Assembly (NCBI GenBank): GCA_021791845.1
Contig: JAJYVT010000005.1
Coordinates: 16,219-80,218 of the forward strand
Length of the DNA: 64,000 bases
Origin: Actinomycetes bacterium
GTDB lineage: Bacteria; Actinomycetota; Acidimicrobiia; Acidimicrobiales; RAAP-2
Direction: 5' to 3'
The notes under the pieces were generated by a model that worked only from the letters and a program-made list of their open reading frames with translations, was not told the DNA's origin and did no database searches. Numbering within the stretch: position 1 is the first letter of the stretch; every line of letters begins with the position of its first letter. A program made the translations under genes and the position numbers. Shown here one piece after another: positions 24,619 to 33,599 of the stretch.

Positions 24619-26021
24619 GGAGACGAGGACGCCGACCGGTGCTGTACCGGTCATGGGTGGCGGTGGGCGCAGCGAGCGTCGTGCTGCTGGCCGCGTGCGG
24701 GGCCGGCGTCGGCTGGACCTCGGGCGCCGGCGCCGCCAGCACGACAGGGGTGACGAAGAGCTCGATCACCATCGGCGCCACCGTGCCGCTGACCGGGCCT
24801 GCCGCCCCCGGGTACAGCGAGATCGCCCCGGCAATGGACGCGGTCTTCAAGTGGGTGAACGCGCACGGCGGCGTGTACGGCCGCAAGATCAAGTACATCT
24901 ACCTGAACGACAAGTACGACCCGTCGACAACGGCCAAGCTCACCCGAAAGCTGGTGCTGACAGACCACATCTTCGCCGACGTGGGATCCCTCGGGACGCC
25001 GACCGATCTGGCCATCCAGAAGTACCTGCACGCCGAGAAGGTGCCGCACCTCTTCATCGAGTCGGGCTGCAATTGCTGGAGCACATCGAAGTACCCCGAA
25101 GAGCTCGGCTGGCAGCCTCCCTACACGACGGACGGCAAGATCCTGGGCATGTACATCAAGACGCACTTTCCAGGCAAAAAGATAGGCGAGCTCTACCAGG
25201 ACACAGAGTTCGGCAAGGACTTCATGAAGGGCATCCAGATGGAGGTGCCGGCGTCGGCCATCGTGAGCAAGCAGAGCTACGACGTCACAACCCTCGCGGG
25301 TGCGATGACGACCCAGATGGCGGCGCTCCAGGCAGCCGGTGCACAGGTGGTGGCCATGGCGACGATCCCGGCTGCGACGGCGCTCGCCATGCTGCCCGCG
25401 TACGCGATCGGCTACACGCCCCAGTACGTGGTCGACAACGTGGGTGCGGACGCCCCGACGGTCGGACCGCTGCTGTCGTCGTTCACCCAGCTCGCGACCA
25501 AGACATCCTCCAAAGCGGCAGCGGCGCCCGGATTGCTCAACGGGGTCATCACCAACATCTACATGCCGGCCGAGAGCACAGCCACGAACCCGTGGATCAA
25601 GGTCGAGAAGGCCATCCTCGAGAAGTACACAACGACAACAGTCTGGAAGAAGCACGGCCTGGACGGGAACACGGAGTACGGGGTGGCTCTCGGCTACACC
25701 TTCGTGCAGGCGTTGCAGGCGGCCGGGAAGAACCTGACCCGCACAAGCTTGATGCACGCACTCGACACGAAGGCCAAGTCGTTCCACACCCCCGGACTGG
25801 TGCCACTGCGGTACTCCACCAAGGTCCACTACGGCTACATGGGGAGCGAGGTCGTCCAGGAGACGACCGCCGCGGGCACCTTCAAGACGCCCGCGGGCAC
25901 ATGGCCGAGCACGAAGGTGCTCAGCCCCGTGTACACCACGACAACGGGCAGGGGGCCGGTGAAGAAGTACACCGGCAAGGTGCCGTCGGTGCCCAAGGCC
26001 CTGGCAAAGTTGGCGGGCTGA
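24615..26021 (+). CDS. livK: Substrate-binding lipoprotein of the liv transporter
   Basis: A 468-residue periplasmic-binding-protein-fold lipoprotein. The signal peptide MRRRGRRPVLYRSWVAVGAASVVLLAAC ends in a lipobox with the lipidated cysteine at residue 28. The mature part opens ITIGATVPLTGPAAPGYSEIAPAMDAVFKWVNAHGGVYGRKI, typical of Leu/Ile/Val/amide-binding proteins. GELYQDTEFGKDFMKGI and the EYGVALGYTFVQALQAAG segment fit the family. A GGAGGA ribosome-binding site precedes ATG 24615. Codon use looks slightly different from its neighbours, with several ACA threonines. The ligand is unknown; the family also binds urea, amides and aromatic compounds. Confidence 0.92.
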   Translation: MRRRGRRPVLYRSWVAVGAASVVLLAACGAGVGWTSGAGAASTTGVTKSSITIGATVPLTGPAAPGYSEIAPAMDAVFKWVNAHGGVYGRKIKYIYLNDKYDPSTTAKLTRKLVLTDHIFADVGSLGTPTDLAIQKYLHAEKVPHLFIESGCNCWSTSKYPEELGWQPPYTTDGKILGMYIKTHFPGKKIGELYQDTEFGKDFMKGIQMEVPASAIVSKQSYDVTTLAGAMTTQMAALQAAGAQVVAMATIPAATALAMLPAYAIGYTPQYVVDNVGADAPTVGPLLSSFTQLATKTSSKAAAAPGLLNGVITNIYMPAESTATNPWIKVEKAILEKYTTTTVWKKHGLDGNTEYGVALGYTFVQALQAAGKNLTRTSLMHALDTKAKSFHTPGLVPLRYSTKVHYGYMGSEVVQETTAAGTFKTPAGTWPSTKVLSPVYTTTTGRGPVKKYTGKVPSVPKALAKLAG

Positions 26022-26038
26022 CCCAGAGAGCCCACGCA

Positions 26039-26074
26039 GGGCCCCACCGGACGTCTCGGCGTCCGGTGGGGCCC
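26039..26074 (+). terminator. Strong hairpin after livK
   Basis: A perfect 15-bp stem, arms GGGCCCCACCGGACG and CGTCCGGTGGGGCCC, with a 6-nt loop (TCTCGG), 18 nt after the livK stop. There is no U-tract, as is common in high-GC actinobacteria. It marks the end of the liv operon. Confidence 0.75.
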
Positions 26075-26219
26075 GCCCCCGGCCCTGCGGCTTCCGACCT
26101 GCTCGCCGACCGGGCGATGCCCGGGCACCGGCTGTCGCACCGCGCCCGCTACGCTGGGGAGCGTGGCAGGTTGATCTCCCGTCGAGCACCGTTCACGCCC
26201 CGACACCCCAGGAGATCCC

Positions 26220-27908
26220 GTGCCCTCGCATTCCTCTTCCTCCACCACGACCGCGACGCTCGCCGGTCGCGGGCTGACCCTGTCCCGCGGCGCCGCCCCC
26301 GTCCTCGTGGACGTGGACGTGACCATCGGCCCCGAGGCCCGGGTCGGGATCATCGGCCCCAACGGCGTGGGCAAGACCACCCTGCTCGAGGTGCTGGCCA
26401 GCGAGCTGCGACCGGACGCAGGCGCCGTCCGCGCCATGCCGCCGGCGGCGACGGTCGGCTACCTCCCCCAGGAGCTCCAGCCGCGGCCGGGTGAGCGGCT
26501 CGCCGACCTGCTCACCCGCCGGACGGGGATCGCCGCCGCCGAGCACGAGCTGTCGCAGGCCGCCGACGCCCTCGCAGCGGGGGAGCCGCAGGCGGACGAG
26601 CGCTACGCCGTGGCCCTCGAGCGCTACCTGTCGCTCGGCGTGCCGGACTTCGACGCCCGGCGGGGAGAGGTGCTGGACGACCTCGGGATCGACGAGCGCC
26701 TCCTCGCCGTTCCCACCGCCGGGCTCTCCGGCGGCCAGCGGGCGCGGGCGGCGCTCGCCTCGCTCCTCCTGTCGCGCTTCGACGTGCTGCTGCTGGACGA
26801 GCCGACCAACGATCTCGACTTCGACGGCCTCGAGCGGCTGGAGTCGTTCCTCCACGACCGGTCCGGGGGCTTCGCGGTCGTGTCCCACGACCGGGTCTTC
26901 CTCGACAAGGTCGTCTCCGAGGTGCTCGAGATCGACGAGGCCAGCCACCGGGCCACCGCCTACGCAGGAGGGTTCGCCACCTACCTCGAGGCCCGCGCCA
27001 CGGCACGACGCCACGCCGAGGAGGCGTACGAGACCTACGTCAGAGCGCGCGACCGTCTGCGGGCGCGCGAGCGCGAGCAGCGCCAATGGGCCGTCCACGG
27101 GGCGGCCAGCGAGAAGCGGAACGCCCGCGACAACGACAAGGCGCAACGGGACTTCCGCATCAACCGCACCGAGAAGCAGGCGTCCAAGGTGCGCATCACC
27201 GAGAAGGCCCTCCAACGGCTCGAGGCCGTGGACAAGCCGTTCGAGCCGTGGCGGTTGCAGTTGGACCTCAAGGCGGCGTCCCGGTCCGGCGACGTGGTCG
27301 TGCGGCTCGAGGGCGCCGTGGCCCACCGCGGCACATGGCAGCTCGGGCCCGTCGACCTGGAGATCGCCTGGGGCGAGCGGGTGGCGGTGCTCGGGCCCAA
27401 CGGGTCGGGCAAGTCGTCGCTCCTCGCCGCGGTCCTGGGGCAGCTCCCGCTCGGCGGGGGCCGGCGGACGTTCGGTGCATCGGTCGTCGTGGGAGCGCTC
27501 GGCCAGGCACGGGACCGGTTTGCCGGCGCCGGCGCGGGCGCCGGCAGCACCTTGCTCGAGCGCTTCCTGCAGCTGACCGGGCTCACCGTTCCCGAAGCGC
27601 GCTCGCTCCTGGCCAAGTTCGGCGTCGGCGCCGACCATGTCGCCCGCGCCGCCTCGTCGCTGTCGCCCGGTGAGCGCACCCGGGCCGAGCTCGCCCTGCT
27701 CATGGCGGCGGGGACGAACTGCCTGGTGCTGGACGAGCCCACGAACCACCTCGACCTGCCGGCGATCGAGCAGCTCGAGGTGGCCCTGGCGCAGTGGCCG
27801 GGCACCCTCCTGCTCGTCTCCCACGACCGCCGCTTCCTCGACCACGTGGACCTCACCCGACGCCTGGCGCTCGACGCCGGGCGCGTCGTGGAGGACAGCG
27901 CGGCCTGA
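26220..27908 (+). CDS. ABC-F family ATPase
   Basis: A 562-residue protein with two ATPase domains and no membrane segments, as in ABC-F ribosome-associated or antibiotic-resistance factors. Domain 1: Walker A GIIGPNGVGKTTLL, signature LSGGQRARAALASLLLSR, Walker B LLLDEPTNDLD. Linker: a charged helix pair (HAEEAYETYVRARDRLRAREREQRQW ... KQASKVRITEKALQRLEAV). Domain 2: GPNGSGKSSLL, LSPGERTRAELALLMAAG, LVLDEPTNHLD. The closest styles are the Uup/EttA-like subgroups; whether it protects ribosomes or acts in translation cannot be told. It stands alone after the liv terminator. Confidence 0.9.
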   Translation: MPSHSSSSTTTATLAGRGLTLSRGAAPVLVDVDVTIGPEARVGIIGPNGVGKTTLLEVLASELRPDAGAVRAMPPAATVGYLPQELQPRPGERLADLLTRRTGIAAAEHELSQAADALAAGEPQADERYAVALERYLSLGVPDFDARRGEVLDDLGIDERLLAVPTAGLSGGQRARAALASLLLSRFDVLLLDEPTNDLDFDGLERLESFLHDRSGGFAVVSHDRVFLDKVVSEVLEIDEASHRATAYAGGFATYLEARATARRHAEEAYETYVRARDRLRAREREQRQWAVHGAASEKRNARDNDKAQRDFRINRTEKQASKVRITEKALQRLEAVDKPFEPWRLQLDLKAASRSGDVVVRLEGAVAHRGTWQLGPVDLEIAWGERVAVLGPNGSGKSSLLAAVLGQLPLGGGRRTFGASVVVGALGQARDRFAGAGAGAGSTLLERFLQLTGLTVPEARSLLAKFGVGADHVARAASSLSPGERTRAELALLMAAGTNCLVLDEPTNHLDLPAIEQLEVALAQWPGTLLLVSHDRRFLDHVDLTRRLALDAGRVVEDSAA

Positions 27909-27995
27909 GCTGCGGGGGGCGACGGTACCGGATGCTCGGGCCGCCATGTCCGAAACCCGCCAGACACGACCCTCTCCCGGCGCGACGATGGACCC

Positions 27996-29648
27996 GTGGT
28001 GGAGGACTTCGAGCGGTGCTACCGGGCACTCCAGTCGCGCGACCCCCGCTTCGACGGGTGGTTCGTCACTGCGGTGACGACCACCGGCATCTTCTGCCGG
28101 CCGAGCTGCCCGGCCCGCACGCCGCTCCGGGGCAACGTTCGGTTCCTCCCGACGGCGGCCGCGGCGCAGGCCATGGGCTTCCGGGCCTGCCTGCGCTGCC
28201 GCCCCGACGCTGCGCCCGGGTCCCCCGAATGGAACGGCCGCCAGGACACGGTCGCCCGGGCCATGCGGATGATCGCCGACGGGGTGGTCGATCGGGACGG
28301 CGTCGCCGGGTTGGCCCGCCGGCTCGGCTACGGGCCCCGCCAGCTGCACCGGCTGCTCGTGGCCGAGGTGGGGGCGGGGCCGCTGGCCCTCGCCCGCACC
28401 CAGCGGGCCAACGCGGCCCGGCTGCTGATCGAGACGACGGAGCTGCCGATGGCCGACGTGGCCTTTGCCGCCGGCTTCGCCAGCGTCCGGCAGTTCAACG
28501 ACACCGTCCATGCCGCCTTCGGCCGCACGCCGTCCGCCCTGCGGCGCCGGGGGGCGCCGGTGCGGGCCGGTGGGCGGTCCGGTGCCGGGACGGTCCCCGT
28601 CCCGGGAGCGCTCGTGCTCCGCCTCCCCTACCGGCGGCCGATGGCGCTCGACGAGGCGATCGGCTTCCTCGCCCGGCGAGCCGTGCCCGGGGTCGAGGCG
28701 GCGGCCGGACCGGCCTACCGGCGCACGCTCCGCCTCCCGCTCGGAAGCGGCGCGGTCTCCCTCGAGCCCGGGCGCGACCACGTGCGGGCCCATCTGGTGC
28801 TGGAGGACCTGCGCGACCTGGGCGCTGGGGTCGGGCGGTGCCGCCGGCTGCTCGACCTCGACGCCGACCCCGAGGCGGTCGACGCCATGCTCGCCGAGGA
28901 CGCGGCGCTGCGCCCGCTCGTGGCCCGGGCCCCCGGTCTCCGGGTACCCGGCGCGGTCGACGGCTTCGAGCTGGCGGTCCGGGCGGTGGTGGGCCAGCAG
29001 GTGTCGACGGCCGGCGCCCGCACGGTCGCCGCCCGGCTGGCCGCCGCGGCCGGGCCGCCGCTGCCGGTGGCAACCCCGTGGCCGGCGCGGTCCGAGCAGC
29101 GGGCCGGGGCCGGCGGGGCCGGGGTGGCGGACGCAGGCGGGGCCGGGGGCGTGGGCGCCGCTCCGCTCACCCACCTCTTCCCCTCGCCCGCCGAGCTGCT
29201 CGACGCGCCCGACGACGCCTTCGCCATGCCGGCAGCCCGGCGCCGGGCACTGCGGGGTCTGGCCGCCGCCGTGGCCGACGGGTCCCTGGTGCTCGACCCC
29301 GGCGCCGACCGCGGCGCCGCGCGCCACCGGCTGCTCAGTCTCGAAGGGATCGGCGAGTGGACGGCCGACTACGTGGCCATGCGGGCGTTCGGGGACCCTG
29401 ACGCCTTCCTCCCGGGCGATCTCGGCGTCCGACGCGCCTTCGCCCGGCTCGGCCTGGCGGACGACCGGGCCGCCGTTGGCGGGCGTGCCGAGCGGTGGCG
29501 CCCCTGGCGGTCCTACGCCGTGGCCCACCTCTGGGCGATGGACGCCGCCGGTCCGACGGGCACGGCCGGTCCGACGGGCACGGCCGGGAACGACCCGCCC
29601 GGCACACGGGAGCCCGGCACGAAGAAGACAGAGGAGGAGGCGGCATGA
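27996..29648 (+). CDS. Ada-AlkA fusion: methyl-phosphotriester sensor and 3-methyladenine DNA glycosylase
   Basis: A 550-residue alkylation-repair protein with three modules. Residues about 1-75 are an Ada zinc domain with four cysteines (IFCRPSC and FRACLRC). Residues 80-185 are an AraC-type helix-turn-helix (GVAGLARRLGYGPRQLHRLL, MADVAFAAGFASVRQFNDTVHAAFG). The rest is an AlkA-type glycosylase with an HhH motif and catalytic Asp (LEGIGEWTADYVAMRAFGDPDAFLPGDLGVRRA). A Gly/Ala-rich insertion interrupts the glycosylase and the tail repeats GPTGTA. The ogt gene overlaps its stop (ATGA), forming a repair operon. Confidence 0.92.
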   Translation: MVEDFERCYRALQSRDPRFDGWFVTAVTTTGIFCRPSCPARTPLRGNVRFLPTAAAAQAMGFRACLRCRPDAAPGSPEWNGRQDTVARAMRMIADGVVDRDGVAGLARRLGYGPRQLHRLLVAEVGAGPLALARTQRANAARLLIETTELPMADVAFAAGFASVRQFNDTVHAAFGRTPSALRRRGAPVRAGGRSGAGTVPVPGALVLRLPYRRPMALDEAIGFLARRAVPGVEAAAGPAYRRTLRLPLGSGAVSLEPGRDHVRAHLVLEDLRDLGAGVGRCRRLLDLDADPEAVDAMLAEDAALRPLVARAPGLRVPGAVDGFELAVRAVVGQQVSTAGARTVAARLAAAAGPPLPVATPWPARSEQRAGAGGAGVADAGGAGGVGAAPLTHLFPSPAELLDAPDDAFAMPAARRRALRGLAAAVADGSLVLDPGADRGAARHRLLSLEGIGEWTADYVAMRAFGDPDAFLPGDLGVRRAFARLGLADDRAAVGGRAERWRPWRSYAVAHLWAMDAAGPTGTAGPTGTAGNDPPGTREPGTKKTEEEAA

Positions 29649-30151
29649 CGGGCACCAACGGAACGCATCCGGCGCGGGTGGTGGTGGAGACGCCGATCGG
29701 CCCGATGCTCGTGACGGCAGAGGGGCCCGCCGTCACCGAGGTCCTGCTGCCCAACACCGGCGCGGCGGCCCTGGGCACCATGGCGGGCACGCTCCCATCG
29801 GTGCTGCGTCGGGCGGCGCGCCAGCTCGAGGAGTACTTCGCCGGGAAGCGACGGCGCTTCAGCGTGCCGCTGGCGCCAGCCGGCACGCCCTTCCAGGTGG
29901 CCGTGTGGGCGGCGCTCGACGACATCCCCTACGGCGAGACGATGACCTACGGGGAGCTGGCGGCGGCGGTCGGGAGTCCGGCGGCCTTCCGGGCCGTGGG
30001 GCAGGCCAACGGGGCCAACCCGCTGCCCATCTTCCACCCGTGCCACCGCGTGGTGGCCGCCGGCGGCCGCCTCGGCGGGTACGGCGGCGGCCTGGACGTG
30101 AAGCGACAGTTGCTGGCGCTCGAGGGCTCGCCGCTCGCCGCTGCGCCCTGA
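29645..30151 (+). CDS. ogt: Methylated-DNA-protein cysteine methyltransferase
   Basis: A 168-residue suicide enzyme that removes O6-methyl groups from guanine in DNA. The acceptor cysteine is in FHPCHRVVAAGGRLGGYGGGLDVKRQLLALEG, the universal motif. The helix-turn-helix region PFQVAVWAALDDIPYGETMTYGELAAAVGSPAAFRAVGQANGANPLPI is intact. Length is normal. ATG 29645 overlaps the Ada-AlkA stop and has GGAGGAGG upstream (in the upstream gene's last codons), so the two repair activities are made together. Confidence 0.96.
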   Translation: MTGTNGTHPARVVVETPIGPMLVTAEGPAVTEVLLPNTGAAALGTMAGTLPSVLRRAARQLEEYFAGKRRRFSVPLAPAGTPFQVAVWAALDDIPYGETMTYGELAAAVGSPAAFRAVGQANGANPLPIFHPCHRVVAAGGRLGGYGGGLDVKRQLLALEGSPLAAAP

Positions 30152-30184
30152 CCGGCGCAGCCCGAGGGAGCCGGCCGGCGGGCG

Positions 30185-30712
30185 TCAGCCGGCGTCGGCC
30201 GCCGGCGTCGGGACCGCCCGCAGTGTGGGCGCGGTGGCCCAGGCGCGACCGTCCCACCACATCGGGCTGCCGTCGGGCGGCATGGCATACCAGCCGGGCG
30301 CCGGACCGATGGCGGCCGGCGGTGCGGCACCGGCGCGCGGGGCGGAGGGCAGGCCCGTGCCGACGGACGCCGCATCGCTCCCGTTCGGGCCGGCTCCGGT
30401 CCCGGTCGGCGCCAGCGGAGGGAGGACGTCGGGCCCCAGCGCCCGCCGGTGCACCCGCTGGCCCCACGAGCGCACCATCGCCGACGCCGCCCACAGGAAC
30501 AGGACGGCGCCCCCGATCACGAGCACCAGGCCGCCGACCATGGCCATGCCCGGATCGAAGCAGCGGGGCACGAAGGACGTGCCGGCCGTGCCGTGGAGGG
30601 ACACCCCCACCGAGGAGCACCCCTTGGTCGTCCGGCCGGCGACGTGGCCCACGATCACCGCGCCGCCACCGACCATCCCTGCCCCCACCGCGAGCACCAC
30701 GGGCGGCCTCAC
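30185..30712 (-). CDS. Membrane protein with C-terminal DUF2510-like domain
   Basis: A small membrane protein of about 175 residues. Two hydrophobic helices are visible: VVLAVGAGMVGGGAVIVGHVAG near the N-terminus and MAMVGGLVLVIGGAVLFLWAASAMV, with a short loop holding two cysteines between them. After a Pro/Ala-rich linker the C-terminus carries APGWYAMPPDGSPMWWDGRAW, which matches the DUF2510 pattern (GWYPDP...WWDG..W) found in many actinobacterial membrane proteins. GTG 30712 is chosen because a TACGGT box lies 7 nt before it; GTG 30715 and 30721 are alternatives. Function unknown. Confidence 0.7.
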   Translation of the reverse strand: MRPPVVLAVGAGMVGGGAVIVGHVAGRTTKGCSSVGVSLHGTAGTSFVPRCFDPGMAMVGGLVLVIGGAVLFLWAASAMVRSWGQRVHRRALGPDVLPPLAPTGTGAGPNGSDAASVGTGLPSAPRAGAAPPAAIGPAPGWYAMPPDGSPMWWDGRAWATAPTLRAVPTPAADAG

Positions 30713-30719
30713 CACCTGC

Positions 30720-30725
30720 ACCGTA
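30720..30725 (-). promoter_or_regulatory. -10 box (TACGGT) for the DUF2510-like gene, leaderless
   Basis: TACGGT on the minus strand, 7 nt before the GTG at 30712. No ribosome-binding site. If real, it excludes the slightly longer starts. Confidence 0.3.
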
Positions 30726-30763
30726 CCGCCGGGGCGCCGGGCGCCGGCGGACCGCCGGTGGGG

Positions 30764-31507
30764 TCAGCCGTCGGCGGCGAGCGCGGCGGCGACGGCGCGT
30801 GCTCCGTTCGCCAGCGCGGCCCGGCCACCGGCGTCGAGCACGGCGAACGCCGGCGCCAGCAGCGCGTCGGTGAGGCTGTCGGCCGCCGCCAGCTGCCGGC
30901 GCTCGGCGTCGCCGACGGCGGGCACGTCCGACTCGCTCCAGCCGAACAGGCGGAAGTCGTCGGGCCGCCGCAGGTAGTGGGCCACCTTCGGCGAGAGCCC
31001 CGAGGCCCGGACCGCCACCAGATGGGCACTGCCCCGCAGCTCGCGCAGCTGCACCATGAGATGCATGGCCCGGGCCGGGGCGTCCTCCGGGCGCGGCTCG
31101 CCGAGCATCCCGGCGAAGAGCGCGAGCCCTACGGGGTCGGCCGCGTCCACCACCGCCTCGGCGGCGGCGCAGAGCTCCTCGAGCCCGGGCACGCCCGTGA
31201 GCCGCGCCCGTCCCATGGCGTGCGCACAGGCCAGGTGCTCGCGGCCGGCCGTGCGCGGGGCCACGACCTCCCGGGCCGACTGCCACATCCGCGCCAGCAC
31301 CGAGGGCTCGAAGTACCCGAACGCACTGACGACGACCGGCGCCTCCACGTCGCCGAGCACCCCGCCGCGCCCGAGGAAGTAGAACCGGTAGGCGTCCAGC
31401 CCGAGCTCCTTTCCCCGGGCGACGGTCTCGGGCGTGAAGTAGAACGCGGCGCCGGCCTTGCCGACCAGCGGCGCGACGTCGGCGACGATCGGATCGGGGG
31501 AGGTCAC
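30764..31507 (-). CDS. SCO6745-family protein
   Basis: A 247-residue, largely helical soluble protein. The opening VAPLVGKAGAAFYFTPETVARGKELGLDAYRFYFLGRGGVLGDVEAPVVVSAFGYFEPSVL matches a family seen only in actinobacteria and named after SCO6745 of Streptomyces; I know of no assigned activity. The remaining residues contain ACAHAMGRARLTGVPGLEELCAAAEAVVDAADPVGLALFAGM and are rich in Ala. GTG 31507 overlaps the sensor-kinase stop (GTGA), but a TAACCT box 6 nt upstream could also give a separate leaderless message. Confidence 0.75.
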   Translation of the reverse strand: MTSPDPIVADVAPLVGKAGAAFYFTPETVARGKELGLDAYRFYFLGRGGVLGDVEAPVVVSAFGYFEPSVLARMWQSAREVVAPRTAGREHLACAHAMGRARLTGVPGLEELCAAAEAVVDAADPVGLALFAGMLGEPRPEDAPARAMHLMVQLRELRGSAHLVAVRASGLSPKVAHYLRRPDDFRLFGWSESDVPAVGDAERRQLAAADSLTDALLAPAFAVLDAGGRAALANGARAVAAALAADG

Positions 31508-32835
31508 GGCCGCAGGTTAGGCCCGGACCCGCGGGCGTGCCGCGGCCCGGACGCCGGCGCCGTCGCACGTGCCGGCTCCCGCCCGTCGCTCGCCACCTCT
31601 GTGCCGACGGGCCGTGCGGCGGGCCGCAGGCGCCAGGAGACCTCCATCAGCGCGCCCCCCAACGGCGAGTCGTCCACCCGCCAGCGTCCGCCGGTGGACC
31701 GGACCACCGAGTCGGCGATGGCCAGTCCGAGCCCGGCGCCGCCCGGCATGTCGGTGGCCCGCCGGAACCGGTCGAAGAGGACCTGCCGCTGTGTCGGCGG
31801 GATGCCCGGCCCGTCGTCCTCCACGCGCAGCAGGGCGCGTCCGCCGGCGGCCGTCGCCGTCACCTGCACCCGGCCGCCGGCCGGCACGTACCGGCACGCG
31901 TTGTCGAGCAGCGTGCCCGCCAGCCGGTCCAGCCACTCCCCTCCGTCGACCCAGACCGGGTGCCCGTCGATGCTGGCACCGAGGCTGACGCCACGCCCGC
32001 TCGCCACGGGACGGAACCGCTCCACCGCAGTGGCGGCGACCGCCGTGAGGTCGGCCGGCACCCGGGCGGGCTCGGGCGGCGCGGTGTCGAAGCGGGCCAG
32101 CCAGAGCAGGTCCTCGACGATCGACTTCAGCCGTCGGCTCTCGCGCGCCACGTGGTCGAGCGCCTCCCGGTCGGCGGCGGGGTCCGGCGGCCCGCTGCGC
32201 GCCAGCTCGATCTCTGCCTCGATCACCGTGAGCGGGGTGCGCAGCTCGTGCGAGGCGTCGGCGGTCAGCTCCTGGAGCCGCCGCCGAGCAGCCTCGACAG
32301 GGGCGGCGGACCGCACGCCGATGGCGAGGACGCCGGCGAACACGCCGGCGAGGAGCGCGGGGGCGAGCAGCAGCTCGCCGGTCAAGAGGACCCGGTCGAT
32401 GTGGGACGGGCCGGCGAGGTTCTGGGCCGCCACGAGCACCCCGCCCCGGAAGGGCCGGGCGTCGTAGCGGAAGGTGGCACTGCCCGTCGGGAGGGAGAGC
32501 GGTGGCTCGAGGGCAGCGTGCGCCGCCGGCGGCAGCGGGGGCTCCCCCTCGGTCAGCCCCGTGACCGCCCCGCCAGAGGACACGAACCACACGAAGACGG
32601 GCGCGCCGTCGGTGCCCACGTCGTCGGGCAGGGAACGGCTGGCCAGGGGCTGGGGGAAGCTGCTCACCACCGCCAGCCGGTCGCTCAGCCGCTGGTCGAC
32701 CTCCCACAGCACCCGACGGGCGGCGACGGCGTCGATGCCGGCGGCCACCGCCACGTACAGCACGCCGATCAGGAGCGCGGCCACCAGTGCCAGGCGCGAG
32801 GCGGCCACGAGGGTCGGCCGCGACCACCGCCGCAC
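31504..32835 (-). CDS. Sensor histidine kinase
   Basis: A 443-residue HATPase/HisKA sensor. An N-terminal membrane helix (LALVAALLIGVLYVAVAAGIDAV), an extracytoplasmic sensor of about 110 residues and a second helix (LLLAPALLAGVFAGVLAIGV) lead to the dimerisation domain. The phosphorylated histidine is H196 in TADASHELRTPLTVIEAE. The ATP-binding domain has N (LLDNACRYVP), G1 (VEDDGPGIP), F (LFDRFRR) and G2 (GGAGLGLAIADSVV) boxes. It starts 1 nt after the response-regulator stop. The stimulus is unknown; no obvious target operon lies beside it except the divergent alcohol dehydrogenase. Confidence 0.93.
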   Translation of the reverse strand: MRRWSRPTLVAASRLALVAALLIGVLYVAVAAGIDAVAARRVLWEVDQRLSDRLAVVSSFPQPLASRSLPDDVGTDGAPVFVWFVSSGGAVTGLTEGEPPLPPAAHAALEPPLSLPTGSATFRYDARPFRGGVLVAAQNLAGPSHIDRVLLTGELLLAPALLAGVFAGVLAIGVRSAAPVEAARRRLQELTADASHELRTPLTVIEAEIELARSGPPDPAADREALDHVARESRRLKSIVEDLLWLARFDTAPPEPARVPADLTAVAATAVERFRPVASGRGVSLGASIDGHPVWVDGGEWLDRLAGTLLDNACRYVPAGGRVQVTATAAGGRALLRVEDDGPGIPPTQRQVLFDRFRRATDMPGGAGLGLAIADSVVRSTGGRWRVDDSPLGGALMEVSWRLRPAARPVGTEVASDGREPARATAPASGPRHARGSGPNLRP

Positions 32836-32836
32836 G

Positions 32837-33547
32837 TCAGCCCTCCCCTTCCGGCACCGGCGGGGGCGGAGGCGGGGGCGGGGGCGCCACCAGGCGGTAG
32901 CCCACGCCCCGCACGGTCTCGATGTGGGCGGAGCTGCCCGTCAGCTTCGAACGCAGACGCGTGAGATGGACGTCGATCGTGTTCGACCCCACCGCCTCGG
33001 CCTCGTCGTCCCACACGTGCACGGCGAGGGCCCGCCGGCCCACCACCGCCGGCCGGCGCCGGCACAAGAGCTCCAGGATGGCGAATTCGCGCCCGGTGAG
33101 CGCGAGCGGCTCGCCGTCCCGGCACACCTCTCTCGTGGCCGGGTCGAGCACGATGTCGCCGGCCCGGAGCACCGGGTCGAGCGCCACCATGGGTCGTCGC
33201 TGCAACGCCCGCAACCGCGCCAGCAGCTCTGCCAGCTGGAAGGGCTTCACGAGGTAGTCGTCGGCCCCGGCGTCGAGACCCTCCACCCGGTCGGCCGTGG
33301 CGTCCCTCGCCGTCAGCATGAGGATCGGCACCTGGGTGCCCCGGCGCCGGACCTGGCGCACCACCTCCACGCCGGAGACGCCGGGCATCCGCCAGTCCAG
33401 GACCACGGCGTCGTAGTCGTAGCTGCCCAGGTGGACGAGGGCGCGGTCCCCGTCGGCGACCGCGTCGACGACGTAGCCGTTGCGCCTCAGCGCACGCTCG
33501 AGGACGGACCGGAGGCCGGGGTCGTCCTCGGCGACGAGCAGCCGCAC
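32837..33547 (-). CDS. OmpR-family response regulator
   Basis: A 236-residue regulator paired with the kinase that follows. The receiver has acidic residues at EDD (7-9), phospho-acceptor D51 (AVVLDWRMPG), Thr in LMLTARDA and Lys in YLVKPFQ. The C-terminal winged helix carries LTGREFAILELLCRRRPAVVGRRALAVHVWDDEAEAVGSNTIDVHLTRLRSKL and VRGVGYRLV. A run of nine prolines ends the protein. GTG 33547 fits the receiver start; a TACGAT box 7 nt before it and the lack of a ribosome-binding site suggest leaderless translation. Confidence 0.94.
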   Translation of the reverse strand: MRLLVAEDDPGLRSVLERALRRNGYVVDAVADGDRALVHLGSYDYDAVVLDWRMPGVSGVEVVRQVRRRGTQVPILMLTARDATADRVEGLDAGADDYLVKPFQLAELLARLRALQRRPMVALDPVLRAGDIVLDPATREVCRDGEPLALTGREFAILELLCRRRPAVVGRRALAVHVWDDEAEAVGSNTIDVHLTRLRSKLTGSSAHIETVRGVGYRLVAPPPPPPPPPVPEGEG

Positions 33548-33554
33548 GACGCGG

Positions 33555-33560
33555 ATCGTA
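33555..33560 (-). promoter_or_regulatory. -10 box (TACGAT) for the two-component operon, leaderless
   Basis: TACGAT on the minus strand, 7 nt before the GTG at 33547. It lies in a 66-bp region shared with the divergent alcohol dehydrogenase promoter. Confidence 0.45.
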
Positions 33561-33599
33561 CTTCCTGGTCCCGGCCCGTTCCCGCCGGCGCTCCGGGGG

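Noticed and set aside
26193..29528. A minus-strand frame of over 1,000 codons opposite the ABC-F and Ada-AlkA genes
   Set aside because: Composition is Gly/Arg/His-rich with no recognisable motif, whereas the plus-strand products have complete catalytic motifs.
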